From contig NC_073744.1 in NCBI RefSeq assembly GCF_029784135.1, positions 78,161,935 through 78,225,934 on the forward strand: DNA of 64,000 nt, in the 5' to 3' direction. Shown here in pieces: positions 22,200 through 34,155 of this stretch. Every line of letters starts with the position of its first letter. Positions within the stretch are counted from its first letter, which is position 1. The translations under genes and the position numbers were made by a program. The notes under the pieces were generated by a model. It was not told the origin of the DNA. It made no database searches and worked only from the letters and a program-made list of their open reading frames with translations. The DNA is from Toxorhynchites rutilus septentrionalis (Eukaryota > Arthropoda > Insecta > Diptera > Culicidae).

Positions 22200-22506
22200 T
22201 TTGCGATTGCGTTTGCCACTCGCCATTCGCTGCAACTGCCTGTTGTCTTGATGTCCACCGAACCGAATGTGTTATGTTCCGAATGCAGGTTTTCTTATCG
22301 TCGCGAGCAGCTTTGCCAGCTAACTCGATCACTCCGGCGGCCGAAACTATATAACGCCGGCTAGATGGACTGGTACACAAGTACTAACGCGCTCGACCTA
22401 GCTACCTTTTCCGGTGCAATTGGCGGATACACCTACGGGAAATTGCAGACCACCACGGTTCGAGCGGGATTTTGCCTTTCCCTTCTCTTTTCCTCCTTTG
22501 TTGAGT
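22200..22506 (-). pseudogene. Histone H2A pseudogene, unit 5 of HCE-3
   Basis: Same damaged H2A (VIELAGKAARDDKKT and SRSNRGGLQFPVG on the minus strand) as in HCE-2 unit 5, with the same one-base deletion in the spacer near 22650. Confidence 0.85.
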
Positions 22507-23516
22507 ACACGATGCCGATGCCGTACAACCACACGGGTTTACGGTTTAAAGGAAAATAAGATATTTTTTTGGGGTCCGCGTGTTTTATACTCTAGCGGTA
22601 CACACTCACAGGATAGAGACAAATCGGCAGACTCAGCCAAAGGGGCGGTCCAACGAGACGAACGAATGAGCGTTAAAAGGGAGCGATGGCAAAAAAATAC
22701 ATTCATTACGATTTGTTCGCTCGTTGGATTCACATACAGACTAAAAAGGGTCCTTTTCAGGATCACAAAAAGTCTAAAGAGTTTATTGTTTTGTTATCAC
22801 TCGATATCCCCATCTTGTTCGGCTAAACCTTCCTGTTTAGCGATTTGTTGTCACTCGCCACAGCTTTCACAGTTGGAAAATTTCTTCCCATCCAGCTTGT
22901 GACATATTTTACAGTAAATTACATTCAATGGCACGTCGCATTACCACCACTCAGTGCCGGATTGGAGGTAATTTTAACCTGTAATTGAACATTTGCGATG
23001 ACAGTGGTACAGTGTCGACTTTCAATGTGGGGTCATAATTTGGATCTCTATGTTTACAAAAATGTCCAACTAAATAAGTCGCATTACATGTCCGTCCAAT
23101 TAGCTAAATGTCGAACTAATTGTAGATTACTGTACTTTAAATCTGGAAACAATTTAAGAATTGGTGAAAATTGAATAATCAGGAAAGTCCTCAACTATCA
23201 ATAAGCTCAGAACAACTGCCAAATTCACATACTCATCAAATCCTGGCAAACAAATTATGAAAACATCAATTTGTGTTTTATTATTATTTTGGATAATGTT
23301 TTAGAAAGCATTGAACTTTATTTCCTAAACTCTTTTTTGGAAGGTTTAATGGCTCTGAAAAGCGCCTTGTTTTATGGAATGGTTCCAATTTAGAAAACTT
23401 AGTACTCGTGGTTTTGAAAAAAACCATTTCGAACGCCCTCGATGCCGCCTTGTTCTGGATTTGCCACCAAAGCAGTTTGTATAAACAAACTTTTTTCTTC
23501 TGCTACCTGATGCCGT

Positions 23517-23823
23517 TTTGCGATTGCGTTTGCCACTCGCCATTCGCTGCAACTGCCTGTTGTCTTGATGTCCACCGAACCGAATGTGTTATGTTCCGAA
23601 TGCAGGTTTTCTTATCGTCGCGAGCAGCTTTGCCAGCTAACTCGATCACTCCGGCGGCCGAAACTATATAACGCCGGCTAGATGGACTGGTACACAAGTA
23701 CTAACGCGCTCGACCTAGCTACCTTTTCCGGTGCAATTGGCGGATACACCTACGGGAAATTGCAGACCACCACGGTTCGAGCGGGATTTTGCCTTTCCCT
23801 TCTCTTTTCCTCCTTTGTTGAGT
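23517..23823 (-). pseudogene. Histone H2A pseudogene, unit 4 of HCE-3
   Basis: Counterpart of the HCE-2 unit at 12630-12936. Confidence 0.85.
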
Positions 23824-24834
23824 ACACGATGCCGATGCCGTACAACCACACGGGTTTACGGTTTAAAGGAAAATAAGATATTTTTTTGGGGTCCGCGTGT
23901 TTTATACTCTAGCGGTACACACTCACAGGATAGAGACAAATCGGCAGACTCAGCCAAAGGGGCGGGTCCAACGAGACGAACGAATGAGCGTTAAAAGGGA
24001 GCGATGGCAAAAAAATACATTCATTACGATTTGTTCGCTCGTTGGATTCACATACAGACTAAAAAGGGTCCTTTTCAGGATCACAAAAAGTCTAAAGAGT
24101 TTATTGTTTTGTTATCACTCGATATCCCCATCTTGTTCGGCTAAACCTTCCTGTTTAGCGATTTGTTGTCACTCGCCACAGCTTTCACAGTTGGAAAATT
24201 TCTTCCCATCCAGCTTGTGACATATTTTACAGTAAATTACATTCAATGGCACGTCGCATTACCACCACTCAGTGCCGGATTGGAGGTAATTTTAACCTGT
24301 AATTGAACATTTGCGATGACAGTGGTACAGTGTCGACTTTCAATGTGGGGTCATAATTTGGATCTCTATGTTTACAAAAATGTCCAACTAAATAAGTCGC
24401 ATTACATGTCCGTCCAATTAGCTAAATGTCGAACTAATTGTAGATTACTGTACTTTAAATCTGGAAACAATTTAAGAATTGGTGAAAATTGAATAATCAG
24501 GAAAGTCCCCAACTATCAATAAGCTCAGAACAACTGCCAAATTCACATACTCATCAAATCCTGGCAAACAAATTATGAAAACATCAATTTGTGTTTTATT
24601 ATTATTTTGGATAATGTTTTAGAAAGCATTGAACTTTATTTCCTAAACTCTTTTTTGGAAGGTTTAATGGCTCTGAAAAGCGCCTTGTTTTATGGAATGG
24701 TTCCAATTTAGAAAACTTAGTACTCGTGGTTTTGAAAAAAACCATTTCGAACGCCCTCGATGCCGCCTTGTTCTGGATTTGCCACCAAAGCAGTTTGTAT
24801 AAACAAACTTTTTTCTTCTGCTACCTGATGCCGT

Positions 24835-25141
24835 TTTGCGATTGCGTTTGCCACTCGCCATTCGCTGCAACTGCCTGTTGTCTTGATGTCCACCGAACCG
24901 AATGTGTTATGTTCCGAATGCAGGTTTTCTTATCGTCGCGAGCAGCTTTGCCAGCTAACTCGATCACTCCGGCGGCCGAAACTATATAACGCCGGCTAGA
25001 TGGACTGGTACACAAGTACTAACGCGCTCGACCTAGCTACCTTTTCCGGTGCAATTGGCGGATACACCTACGGGAAATTGCAGACCACCACGGTTCGAGC
25101 GGGATTTTGCCTTTCCCTTCTCTTTTCCTCCTTTGTTGAGT
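24835..25141 (-). pseudogene. Histone H2A pseudogene, unit 3 of HCE-3
   Basis: Counterpart of the HCE-2 unit at 11312-11618. Confidence 0.85.
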
Positions 25142-26152
25142 ACACGATGCCGATGCCGTACAACCACACGGGTTTACGGTTTAAAGGAAAATAAGATATT
25201 TTTTTGGGGTCCGCGTGTTTTATACTCTAGCGGTACACACTCACAGGATAGAGACAAATCGGCAGACTCAGCCAAAGGGGCGGGTCCAACGAGACGAACG
25301 AATGAGCGTTAAAAGGGAGCGATGGCAAAAAAATACATTCATTACGATTTGTTCGCTCGTTGGATTCACATACAGACTAAAAAGGGTCCTTTTCAGGATC
25401 ACAAAAAGTCTAAAGAGTTTATTGTTTTGTTATCACTCGATATCCCCATCTCGTTCGGCTAAACCTTCCTGTTTAGCGATTTGTTGTCACTCGCCACAGC
25501 TTTCACAGTTGGAAAATTTCTTCCCATCCAGCTTGTGACATATTTTACAGTAAATTACATTCAATGGCACGTCGCATTACCACCACTCAGTGCCGGATTG
25601 GAGGTAATTTTAACCTGTAATTGAACATTTGCGATGACAGTGGTACAGTGTCGACTTTCAATGTGGGGTCATAATTTGGATCTCTATGTTTACAAAAATG
25701 TCCAACTAAATAAGTCGCATTACATGTCCGTCCAATTAGCTAAATGTCGAACTAATTGTAGATTACTGTACTTTAAATCTGGAAACAATTTAAGAATTGG
25801 TGAAAATTGAATAATCAGGAAAGTCCCCAACTATCAATAAGCTCAGAACAACTGCCAAATTCACATACTCATCAAATCCTGGCAAACAAATTATGAAAAC
25901 ATCAATTTGTGTTTTATTATTATTTTGGATAATGTTTTAGAAAGCATTGAACTTTATTTCCTAAACTCTTTTTTGGAAGGTTTAATGGCTCTGAAAAGCG
26001 CCTTGTTTTATGGAATGGTTCCAATTTAGAAAACTTAGTACTCGTGGTTTTGAAAAAAACCATTTCGAACGCCCTCGATGCCGCCTTGTTCTGGATTTGC
26101 CACCAAAGCAGTTTGTATAAACAAACTTTTTTCTTCTGCTACCTGATGCCGT

Positions 26153-26459
26153 TTTGCGATTGCGTTTGCCACTCGCCATTCGCTGCAACTGCCTGTTGTC
26201 TTGATGTCCACCGAACCGAATGTGTTATGTTCCGAATGCAGGTTTTCTTATCGTCGCGAGCAGCTTTGCCAGCTAACTCGATCACTCCGGCGGCCGAAAC
26301 TATATAACGCCGGCTAGATGGACTGGTACACAAGTACTAACGCGCTCGACCTAGCTACCTTTTCCGGTGCAATTGGCGGATACACCTACGGGAAATTGCA
26401 GACCACCACGGTTCGAGCGGGATTTTGCCTTTCCCTTCTCTTTTCCTCCTTTGTTGAGT
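26153..26459 (-). pseudogene. Histone H2A pseudogene, unit 2 of HCE-3
   Basis: Counterpart of the HCE-2 unit at 9994-10300. Confidence 0.85.
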
Positions 26460-27462
26460 ACACGATGCCGATGCCGTACAACCACACGGGTTTACGGTTT
26501 AAAGGAAAATAAGATATTTTTTTGGGGTCCGCGTGTTTTATACTCTAGCGGTACACACTCACAGGATAGAGACAAATCGGCAGACTCAGCCAAAGGGGCG
26601 GGTCCAACGAGACGAACGAATGAGCGTTAAAAGGGAGCGATGGCAAAAAAATACATTCATTACGATTTGTTCGCTCGTTGGATTCACATACAGACTAAAA
26701 AGGGTCCTTTTCAGGATCACAAAAAGTCTAAAGAGTTTATTGTTTTGTTATCACTCGATATCCCCATCTTGTTCGGCTAAACCTTCCTGTTTAGCGATTT
26801 GTTGTCACTCGCCACAGCTTTCACAGTTGGAAAATTTCTTCCCATCCAGCTTGTGACATATTTTACAGTAAATTACATTCAATGACACGTCGCATTACCA
26901 CTACTCAGTGCCGGATTGGAGGTAATTTTAACCTGTAATTGAACATTTGCGATGACAGTGGTACAGTGTCGACTTTCAATGTGGGATCATAATTTGGATC
27001 TCTATGTTTACAAAAATGTCCAACTAAATAAGTCGCATGTCCGTCCAATTAGCTAAATGTCGAACTAATTGTAGATTACTGTACTTTCAATCTCGAAACA
27101 ATTTAAGAATTGGTGAAAATTGAATAATCAGGAAAGTCCCCAACTATCAATAAGCTCAGAACAACTGCCAAATTCACATACTCATCAGATCCTGGCAAAC
27201 AAATTATGAAAACATCAATTTGTGTTTTATTATTATTTTGGATAATGTTTTAGAAAGCATTGAACTTTATTTCCTAAACTCTTTTTTGGAAGGTTTAATG
27301 GCCCTGAAAAGCGCCTTGTTTTATGGAATGGTTCCAATTTAGAAAACTTAGTACTCGTGGTTTTGAAAAAAACCATTTCGAACGCCCTCGATGCCGCCTT
27401 GTTCTGGATTTGCCGCCAAAGCAGTTTGTATAAAGAACAAACTTTTTTCTTCTGTTACCTGA

Positions 27463-27778
27463 TGCCGTTTTGCGATTGCGTTTGCCACTCGCCCCTCGCT
27501 GCAACTGCCTGTTGTCTTGATGTTCACCGAACCGAATGTGTTCTGTTCCGAATGCAGGTTTTCTTATCGTCGCGAACAGCTTTGCCAGCTAACTCGATCA
27601 CTTCGGCGGCCGAAGCTATATAACGCCGGCTAGGTGGACTGGTACACTGGTACTAACGCGCTCGGCCTAGCTACCCTTGCGGGGAACTCCAGATCAACAC
27701 GAGCGGGAACTCCAGATCAAGGTTCGAGCGGGATTTTGCCTTTCCCTTCACTTTTCCTCCTTTGCCATATCCAACCAT
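27463..27778 (-). pseudogene. Histone H2A pseudogene, unit 1 of HCE-3
   Basis: Counterpart of the diverged first unit (8675-8990). The minus-strand ATG opens the same 35-codon frame with GKGGKVKGKAKSRSN. Confidence 0.85.
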
Positions 27779-28296
27779 GGCTGCTTGTGTTGGTTTGTTG
27801 ATGTGAGGTGATGCGAAACGATGTGGTGTACGGTTCGGATGAGAATGATCGTTACGGCAGCGGAGAGGGGATTTTGAAGCTGACTGGCTGGCTCGAGAAT
27901 TACGCATGTGTGAGACTGCGACCAATGTTTCCCTCATTTTTTTCTTTTTCCTTTCCAATCGTGCTTCATTCTATTTCGCTGCTGCTCTGGTTGCCCGTTT
28001 TGGTCGGTACGATTTGAGGAGCACAAAATGGACCAATCAAAAATGGGCACATAGTGTATTTGGACAATGGTTGATATTTCACAATTATTCAATTATTTAT
28101 CTCAAGAAAAATGAAATGTTATTCGTTATGATAGATGCGTAGATATATTTCCTATCAATTGATGCAAAAACCTTTGCGATCTATTGAGAAATGCTCGAGT
28201 TATAAGCGTTCCAAATCTTGCATTTTTTCCTACTTGTTCAGTGCCTAGATTTCCATTTCACCCCCTATATCTTCCGGTTAGACGTAGTCCTACGTC

Positions 28297-28606
28297 AAAA
28301 TCGAGTGCAGCGAACAAGCAAAATCAGGTTCCTCCTGGCTTCCGTGGGAATAGTTCACCTTCGAACGACCCAGCACTCGAGGGGACATCAAAAACCCCAA
28401 CTGTCCCTGTTTTTCCGTCCAGCTCAACTTCCCAATCGGGATTTATAAAGTTGTCTGACCTTTTGGATCAAATCTTCAAGTGTTTTAATGTTTCCGACTC
28501 CATCAGAACCCTTGTCTTCTCAATGCTTCCAGTAATCAAGACAATTTTACAGCAATTGATGCAAACATGGCCCCTCCTTGCAATGATTATCTCTCTTGAT
28601 GTCTAA
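28297..28606 (+). pseudogene. LINE ORF1, 3' part
   Basis: Continuation of the frame interrupted at 21264: a low-complexity Pro/Ser stretch and a C-terminal segment with LSDLLDQIFKCFNVSDSI, ending at a TAA at 28604-28606. The two parts join in frame if HCE-3 and one AAAA are discounted. Its stop overlaps the start of ORF2 by a few bases, a common arrangement in LINEs. Confidence 0.8.
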
Positions 28607-31463
28607 TTTAGATAGAGAGGTCGGAGATATCACTGTTTTACAGTGGAATTGTCGTAGTCTTATCCCTAAATTGGATACATTCAAATTTTTAACTCATAAC
28701 TTCAATTGTGATGTTTTTGCTCTGTCCGAAACTTGGCTTTCTTCGCGAGATGATATCTCTTTCCACGATTTTAATATTATACGCTTGGACCGCGATGACA
28801 GATACGGAGGGGTACTATTGGGGATCAATAAGTGCCACTCATTTTTTCGAATTGACCTTCCACCTATTGGAGGGATCGAAGCTGTTGCTTGTCATGCAAA
28901 CATCAGAAGCAAAGACCTCTGTATTGTCAGCTTGTATTGGCCTCCGAGAGCTGCGGTTAGCCGCAAACAACTTGATGACATGTGCTCACTCCTTCCTGAG
29001 CCACGATTGATCTTGGGAGAATTCAACTCTCACGGAACTGCCTGGGGGGAACAGTACGACGACAATCGTTCATTGTTGATATATGACCTTTGTAACAACT
29101 TCAATATGACCGTTTTGAACACTGGGGAAACAACACGTGTGCCTAAACCTCCTGCTAACCCAAGTGCTCTTGACCTCTCGCTTTGCTCGAATTCACTATC
29201 GTTAGATTGCAAGTGGAATGTAATCCAGGACCCCAACGGTAGTGATCACTTGCCAATCAAAATTTCCATCCCCATTGGGTCGAATTCTTCTGAATCTATA
29301 AACATGGCATATGACCTCACAAGACACATTGACTGGAAAAAATATGCGGACGCGATTGCTCTAGCCATCAATTCCAGAGATGGTTTACCTCCATTGGAGG
29401 AGTATAACTTCCTTTCTCGTTTGATCTATGACAGCGCGGTTCGCGCTCAAACGAAACCCATCCCAGGCTCCACTATTCGTCGAAGGCCTCCCAATCTATG
29501 GTGGGATAGCATATGTTCCAAGCTTTATGTAGAAAAATCGAATGCATTTAAAGCTTTTCGGAAACGTCAATTGAATAATATGTTATATAACTTGCTTTGT
29601 GAGAAACATTTGAACTTTTCTCACGGAGATTCGGCAGTAAGTCGGGTCTCTTACATGGGCCTCCCCCAGGGCTCATGTTTAAGCCCCCTTTTGTACAACT
29701 TCTATGTAAGCGACATCGACAATTGCCTTACACAAAATTGCAGCCTAAGACAACTTGCAGATGATGGAGTGGTGTCTGTCATAGGATCAAACGAATCCGA
29801 CCTGCAAGGACCCTTACAAGATACTTTGAACAATTTTTCAACCTGGGCCATTGGGATCGAATTCTCCACGGAGAAAACAGAGATGGTGGTTTTTTCTAGG
29901 AAGCATAGACCAGCAAAACCAAAGCTTCAACTTTTGGGTAAACCGATCACTCATGCTATGTCATTCAAGTATCTTGGGGTCTGGTTCGACTCCAAATGTA
30001 CTTGGGGGGCCCATATTAGGTATCTGAGTAAAAAATGTCAACAAAGAATAAACTTTCTCCGTACAATTACCGGCACCTGGTGGGGAGCCCATCCCGAAGA
30101 TCTTATAATGTTGTATCGAACAACTATTCTCTCAGTGATGGAGTATGGCAGTTTCTGTTTTCAATCAGCTGCCAAAACACACCTCATTAAACTCGAGCGA
30201 ATTCAGTATCTTTGTCTCCGTATCGCGTTGGGATGTATGCCCTCAACGCATACCATGAGTCTCGAGGTTTTGGCAGGCCTGCTCCCACTAAAAGATCGCT
30301 TCAATTTATTATCTCTTCGGTTCTTCATCCGGTGTAAGGTCATGAACCCATTGGTGATCGGAAATTTTGAGCAATTGATCGAGCTAAATTTTCATTCTAG
30401 ATTCATGAGTTCATATCATGAATTCACCTCCATGCAGGTTGTTCCTTCTTCGTATATTCCCAACCGTGTTTGTTTTCCTGACTACATCAATTCCTCTGTA
30501 CATTTCGATCTGTTCATGAAGGAGAAAATCCATGAAAATCCAGATTATCTTAGATTGGGGTTCGTTCCTACAATCTTCAATGCAAAGTATGGGCGTATCA
30601 ATTGTGATAATATATACTTTACTGATGGGTCCTCTATGAATGAGTCCACAGGATTTGGAGTGTTCAACGTATTTTTTAGCACCTCACACAGTCTTCAGAA
30701 TCCTTGCTCGGTATATATTGCTGAATTGGCAGCGATATACTGGGCGCTGGACAGCGTCGCCTCACGACCTGTTGAACACTATTACATTGTAACGGATAGT
30801 CTTAGCTCTGTCGAAGCTATCCGTTCAGTGAGGCCGGAAAAGCACTCGCCGTACTTCCTTGAGAGAATACGAGAAATTTTGAGTGCTTTATCCAGACGCT
30901 GTTATGTCATTACCTTTGTCTGGGTCCCTTCACATTGCTCAATTCCGGGTAATGAGAGGGCTGACTCATTGGCAAAGGTAGGTGCAATTGAAGGCGATAT
31001 ATATCAGCGTCAAATCGCCTTCAATGAATTTTATTCTTTAGTTCGCAAAAATACCATCGCTAACTGGCAACGCAAGTGGAATGAAGATGAATTGGGCCGG
31101 TGGTTTCACTCGATTATCCCAAAGGTTAGCCTCAAACCGTGGTTCAAAAGTCTGGATTTGAGTCGGGACTTTATTCGCACCTTCTCCCGACTCATGTCCA
31201 ATCACTGTTCGTTAGATGCACTACTCTTCCGTTTCAATCTTGCCAGCAGCAATCTCTGCGTTTGTGGCCAAGGTTATCACGACATCGAGCACGTTGTTTG
31301 GTCGTGCGAGGTGTATCTGGTCGCCAGATCGAATTTAGAAAACTCCCTTCGGGCCCGAGGAAGACAGCCCAATGTGCCGGTGAGAGATGTGTTGGCTCGG
31401 TTAGACCTTGATTACATGTCCCATATATATGTTTTCCTTAAAGCTATAGATCTTCGTGTGTGA
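28599..31463 (+). pseudogene. LINE ORF2: endonuclease, partial RT, RNase H
   Basis: The first ATG is at 28599. The N-terminus is an apurinic-type endonuclease (QWNCRSL, ALSETWL, GEFNSHGTAWG, GSDHLPI); the usual GDFN Asp is Glu here. The reverse transcriptase lacks its first half: about 20 residues after FKAFRKRQLNN the protein is already at GLPQGSCLSPLLYNFYV and LADDGVV, with no RPISLL or FLDIxxAFD blocks. The decayed relative at 38500-41395 retains those blocks, so this is a deletion of some 200 codons. RNase H follows (YFTDGSSM, AELAAIYWAL, TDSLSS, WVPSHCSIPGNERAD), then a C-terminal cysteine motif (CVCGQGYHDIEHVVWSC). The frame is open but the protein cannot be a working RT. Confidence 0.85.
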
Positions 31464-31714
31464 TTGTCCCTACATCCTTATACCCTCCTTTCCTTCCTTT
31501 GCGGGTAATTCGTCCCCTTGCTATAAATAGTAGAATAAGTTGAAATGTAAATAAACTATAGATATACGAATAGATTTAAGAATTGAGTGCTCATCAACAT
31601 TGTTACAATTTCCTTATATCCCATCCTTCTCCTAAAAATATGTCACCCTTCTAAACTCGAGCACACCGCGAGTAATCGGTTTTCCACCTTACTAACCATA
31701 GATGTAAGAAAATT

Positions 31715-31764
<50 letters not shown>

Positions 31765-31843
31765 TTAAAAATATATTTAAGAATTCGGCTCCTTTAAACT
31801 TAAGCAACTGAGCCTGTAAAAATAAACGAATTAATAAAAAAAA
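31464..31843 (+). other. LINE 3' untranslated region
   Basis: Non-coding tail with the CGAGTAATCGGTT block shared with other I-like copies here, a (TA)n microsatellite, and an A-rich end after AATAAACGAATTAATAAA. Confidence 0.6.
31718..31761. repeat. (AT)n microsatellite
   Basis: About 22 uninterrupted AT dinucleotides inside the LINE 3' untranslated region. Confidence 0.95.
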
Positions 31844-31858
31844 AGGATTGTTTGTTGC

Positions 31859-32282
31859 CGTTCTGCGAAAGGTCTTGCACAGTATACTTTTTGGATTTTT
31901 TGAGAATGATGTGTTTTGGGTGCATCAGAGATGTAATTTTTCTAAGAGATGCTGGAGAACTATTTGAATTTTCAATAAGTTCAATGTTTATTTGTCGTTC
32001 TAGACAGCGATCAATCAACAGTACATATTAATACGGATGATGTGTGGCAATTTCAAAATTTTATTGCTTCGCTGCTTTGAGAGTGGTTTTGCGTCGTCTA
32101 GTCTGCACTGAAATATGAATAAGAAGCTTCCTGCTATCATTGACTGGGAATGAATATTCTCTACATTTAAATAAAAATAGCATCAACTGAGAACATAAAT
32201 AAACCCAATATCAGCTGTCTAAATTTATTCCTCATAATTTTTAAATTACTTATTCGTTTGTTTGTTTCCTCGCGCGTACCGC
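31859..32282. other. Nit2 copy 2 downstream region
   Basis: Non-coding between the LINE target duplication and the nitrilase stop. No feature supported. Confidence 0.4.
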
Positions 32283-33119
32283 TTACTTCTTGACCACCAG
32301 CTCGTAAACATCGTTTCTCTTTTGGTGTAGAATAGGCACCTGCTTCTGGACGTCCGTCAGCATCCTTAGGTCCAAATCGGCGTACAGCATCTGCGGTGTT
32401 TCCCCTGCATGGCAAATCACGCGGCCCCAAGGGTCACAAACCGTCGAGTAACCGTACACTACGTATTCCTGCGAAGTGTCACGTGCCGGGGAACACAACA
32501 CCACAAACATACTGTTGTCCAGAGCTCTCGCTTGGGCGATCAGTTCAAAGTGCATTGGACCAGTGTAGGTATCAAATGCGGACGGATAGATCAGCATATC
32601 GCAGCCAAGCTGACGGTATGCAGCTGCGAACTCGGCGAAGCGCTGATCGTAACAGATGCCCACACCAATCTTCAAGTCTCCAATGTTGAATGTGAAGAAG
32701 TGGTTCCCGGGAGTGAAGGCACTATTTTCATTGAAGCTCACTTTTCCGGGAATGTTCATTTCGAACAGATGCACCTTGCGGTACTTTCCCAAGAACTCGC
32801 CCTTTGGTCCCCACACGGGACAGGTGTTGTAAAGTTTGCCACCATCCTCCTCGGGATACGTTCCACCAACCAAGTAAACACCATTGTCAGCAGCAGCCTT
32901 CGCCAGAGCTTTGCTGGTTTCTCCATTGGGAATTTGCTCTGCATGATGCGCAAACTGCTTGGTGTCATACGGTGAGTTCCAACATTCCGGCAGGATGACC
33001 AACTTGACACCTTTGTCCTTAGCAGCCGTTTGGATCTGGTTAACTGCATTGGTAATCGCATCCTTCTTGTTGGGGAAGCTTCCCAATTGGATAGCAGCGA
33101 TTTTCAATGTTGAGGCCAT
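32283..33119 (-). CDS. Omega-amidase Nit2-like nitrilase, copy 2 (intact)
   Basis: 278 residues, intronless, clearly paralogous to copy 1. The triad is present: Glu45 (ILPECWNSPYD), Lys115 (GKYRKVHLFE) and Cys156 (GVGICYDQRF). The start at 33119 (MASTLKIAAIQLGS) is preferred although the frame stays open upstream to 33410. The upstream part crosses the TATA box at 33181-33190 and has no family similarity, and the chosen start aligns exactly with copy 1. Expected role is deamidation of alpha-keto acid amides, from the family. About 1 kb separates it from copy 3, head to tail on the same strand, consistent with tandem duplication. Confidence 0.92.
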   Translation of the reverse strand: MASTLKIAAIQLGSFPNKKDAITNAVNQIQTAAKDKGVKLVILPECWNSPYDTKQFAHHAEQIPNGETSKALAKAAADNGVYLVGGTYPEEDGGKLYNTCPVWGPKGEFLGKYRKVHLFEMNIPGKVSFNENSAFTPGNHFFTFNIGDLKIGVGICYDQRFAEFAAAYRQLGCDMLIYPSAFDTYTGPMHFELIAQARALDNSMFVVLCSPARDTSQEYVVYGYSTVCDPWGRVICHAGETPQMLYADLDLRMLTDVQKQVPILHQKRNDVYELVVKK

Positions 33120-33180
33120 TGTGGTCAGCGTGTGGGTTGAAGAGGACGAGAACTGTGGACGTCCGAAAGAAGTGCAGCAG

Positions 33181-33206
33181 CTTATATAAGAACACGTGAG
33201 CTTATC
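33181..33206 (-). promoter_or_regulatory. Nit2 copy 2 promoter: TATA and GATA motifs
   Basis: Palindromic CTTATATAAG at 33181-33190, about 62 nt before the ATG, and a minus-strand GATAAG at 33201-33206. Spacing is the same as for copies 1 and 3. Confidence 0.5.
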
Positions 33207-34155
33207 ATCGCCAATATGCCTCGTCTCGTCTCCCACAAACTCTGATTGGTGGCTATCGGTAGGGGTCAATTTGATGGAAATTAAACACACCGAAAGTAAA
33301 TATTGTACTTCTGATTGGCTTTTACGGGCCAGGAGTGAGATAGTAATTTGAGCAAGTCTTGATCCATGTTGGTTGCCACCAACGCTAAATATTCTATCAA
33401 TAGTATTCAAAACAGAATGTCTTACTTTCTGAGTCGGGATAGGAATTGGTTTTATGAAGCTAAGCTTATCAGAAATACAACAATGACCAATTAGTCATCG
33501 GCTGATTAACATTTCTAATTGATTATAACAATGTGCCCTTCAAAACGTTTTTTTTATCGTAAAGGCTTACCGTGCAATTTGCATTGGTAATTGCACAACT
33601 TTGAAATTGTTCTTATGTGTTAGGCAGCCTTGCATAGGCCGCCTCACTTCACTAGACTTCTTCGTTCTGAGTAAAGAATGATCGAGACACAATTTAATAT
33701 GAGAAAAGCATTAACTCTAAATAGCTCAATGTCATAGGATTATATGTGTACGAGAACACGGTATTGTGTGTTCCATACTTGATAATACTCTTCGAAAATA
33801 GTGCAAATTAATCTCGAAAACAATTTGATTTGAGTTTAACAACATCAGGAACATTTTGTTCGTAAAATATGTGACATCTGCTTATTCAGTATGACCGTAG
33901 TCAAAGCAATTTCATACTTAATCATTTTTTAATGTCAATATTTTTCCGTTACTACCATCCTGACACTGTTAACGGAAAAGAAAAATATTTCTAACTGTAA
34001 ACCGGACTGACTTATTCCTGTTAGAAGCATTAACAATACACATAACAGTTTGCAATAAAATTTTATTATCTTTTCCAAATGTAAAATTCGTTGTGCCATT
34101 TGTTTCAATTGTCCCTTTGTTTGTTTGTGCGTTTCTTCGCTCATAGCTCAACTGC
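33207..34155. other. Nitrilase intergenic region
   Basis: Upstream of copy 2 and downstream of copy 3. It includes the shared AGGGGTCAAT promoter block near 33261. The rest is AT-rich with no supported gene. Confidence 0.4.

Larger units (their letters stand above)
21471..27763 (-). repeat. Tandem array of 1.3-kb H2A units in HCE-3
   Basis: Mirror of the HCE-2 array, with the same five units in the same order on the opposite strand. The partial unit lies at the left and the diverged unit 1 at the right. Confidence 0.92.
21265..28296 (-). mobile_element. HCE-3: inverted near-identical copy of HCE-2, 7.03 kb
   Basis: It starts at end A (GACGGGTGGGTAATGTCGGG) and ends at end B (GACGTAGTCCTACGTC), with A6 on the left and AAAA (28297-28300) on the right. 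It is the reverse complement of HCE-2 and shares its unit-specific variants: the missing base in unit 5, the CTCAACTATC change near 23190 and the TCTCGTTCGG variant near 25450. The only difference found by eye is one extra A in a homopolymer near 22100. The flanks are unrelated to those of HCE-2, so this is a transposed copy, not a flank-inclusive duplication. Confidence 0.88.
19812..31843 (+). mobile_element. I-like non-LTR retrotransposon (LINE), interrupted by HCE-3
   Basis: Flanked by a perfect 15-bp target-site duplication AGGATTGTTTGTTGC (19797-19811 and 31844-31858) and ending in an A-rich tail. Without HCE-3 it is about 5.0 kb. It has a leader, ORF1 with zinc knuckles (20008-28606, split) and ORF2 with endonuclease, reverse transcriptase and RNase H. 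The RNase H domain and the LADDGVV-type catalytic block suggest the I/LOA group. ORF2 has a large internal deletion, so this copy was mobilised in trans or lost function after insertion. Confidence 0.88.

Noticed and set aside
8157..28296. HCE-2 and HCE-3 as one large inverted segmental duplication
   Set aside because: Similarity stops exactly at the element ends and the flanks are two different interrupted genes.
33120..33410. A 97-residue N-terminal extension of nitrilase copy 2
   Set aside because: It crosses the TATA box, has no counterpart in copies 1 and 3, and the internal ATG aligns exactly with the family start.
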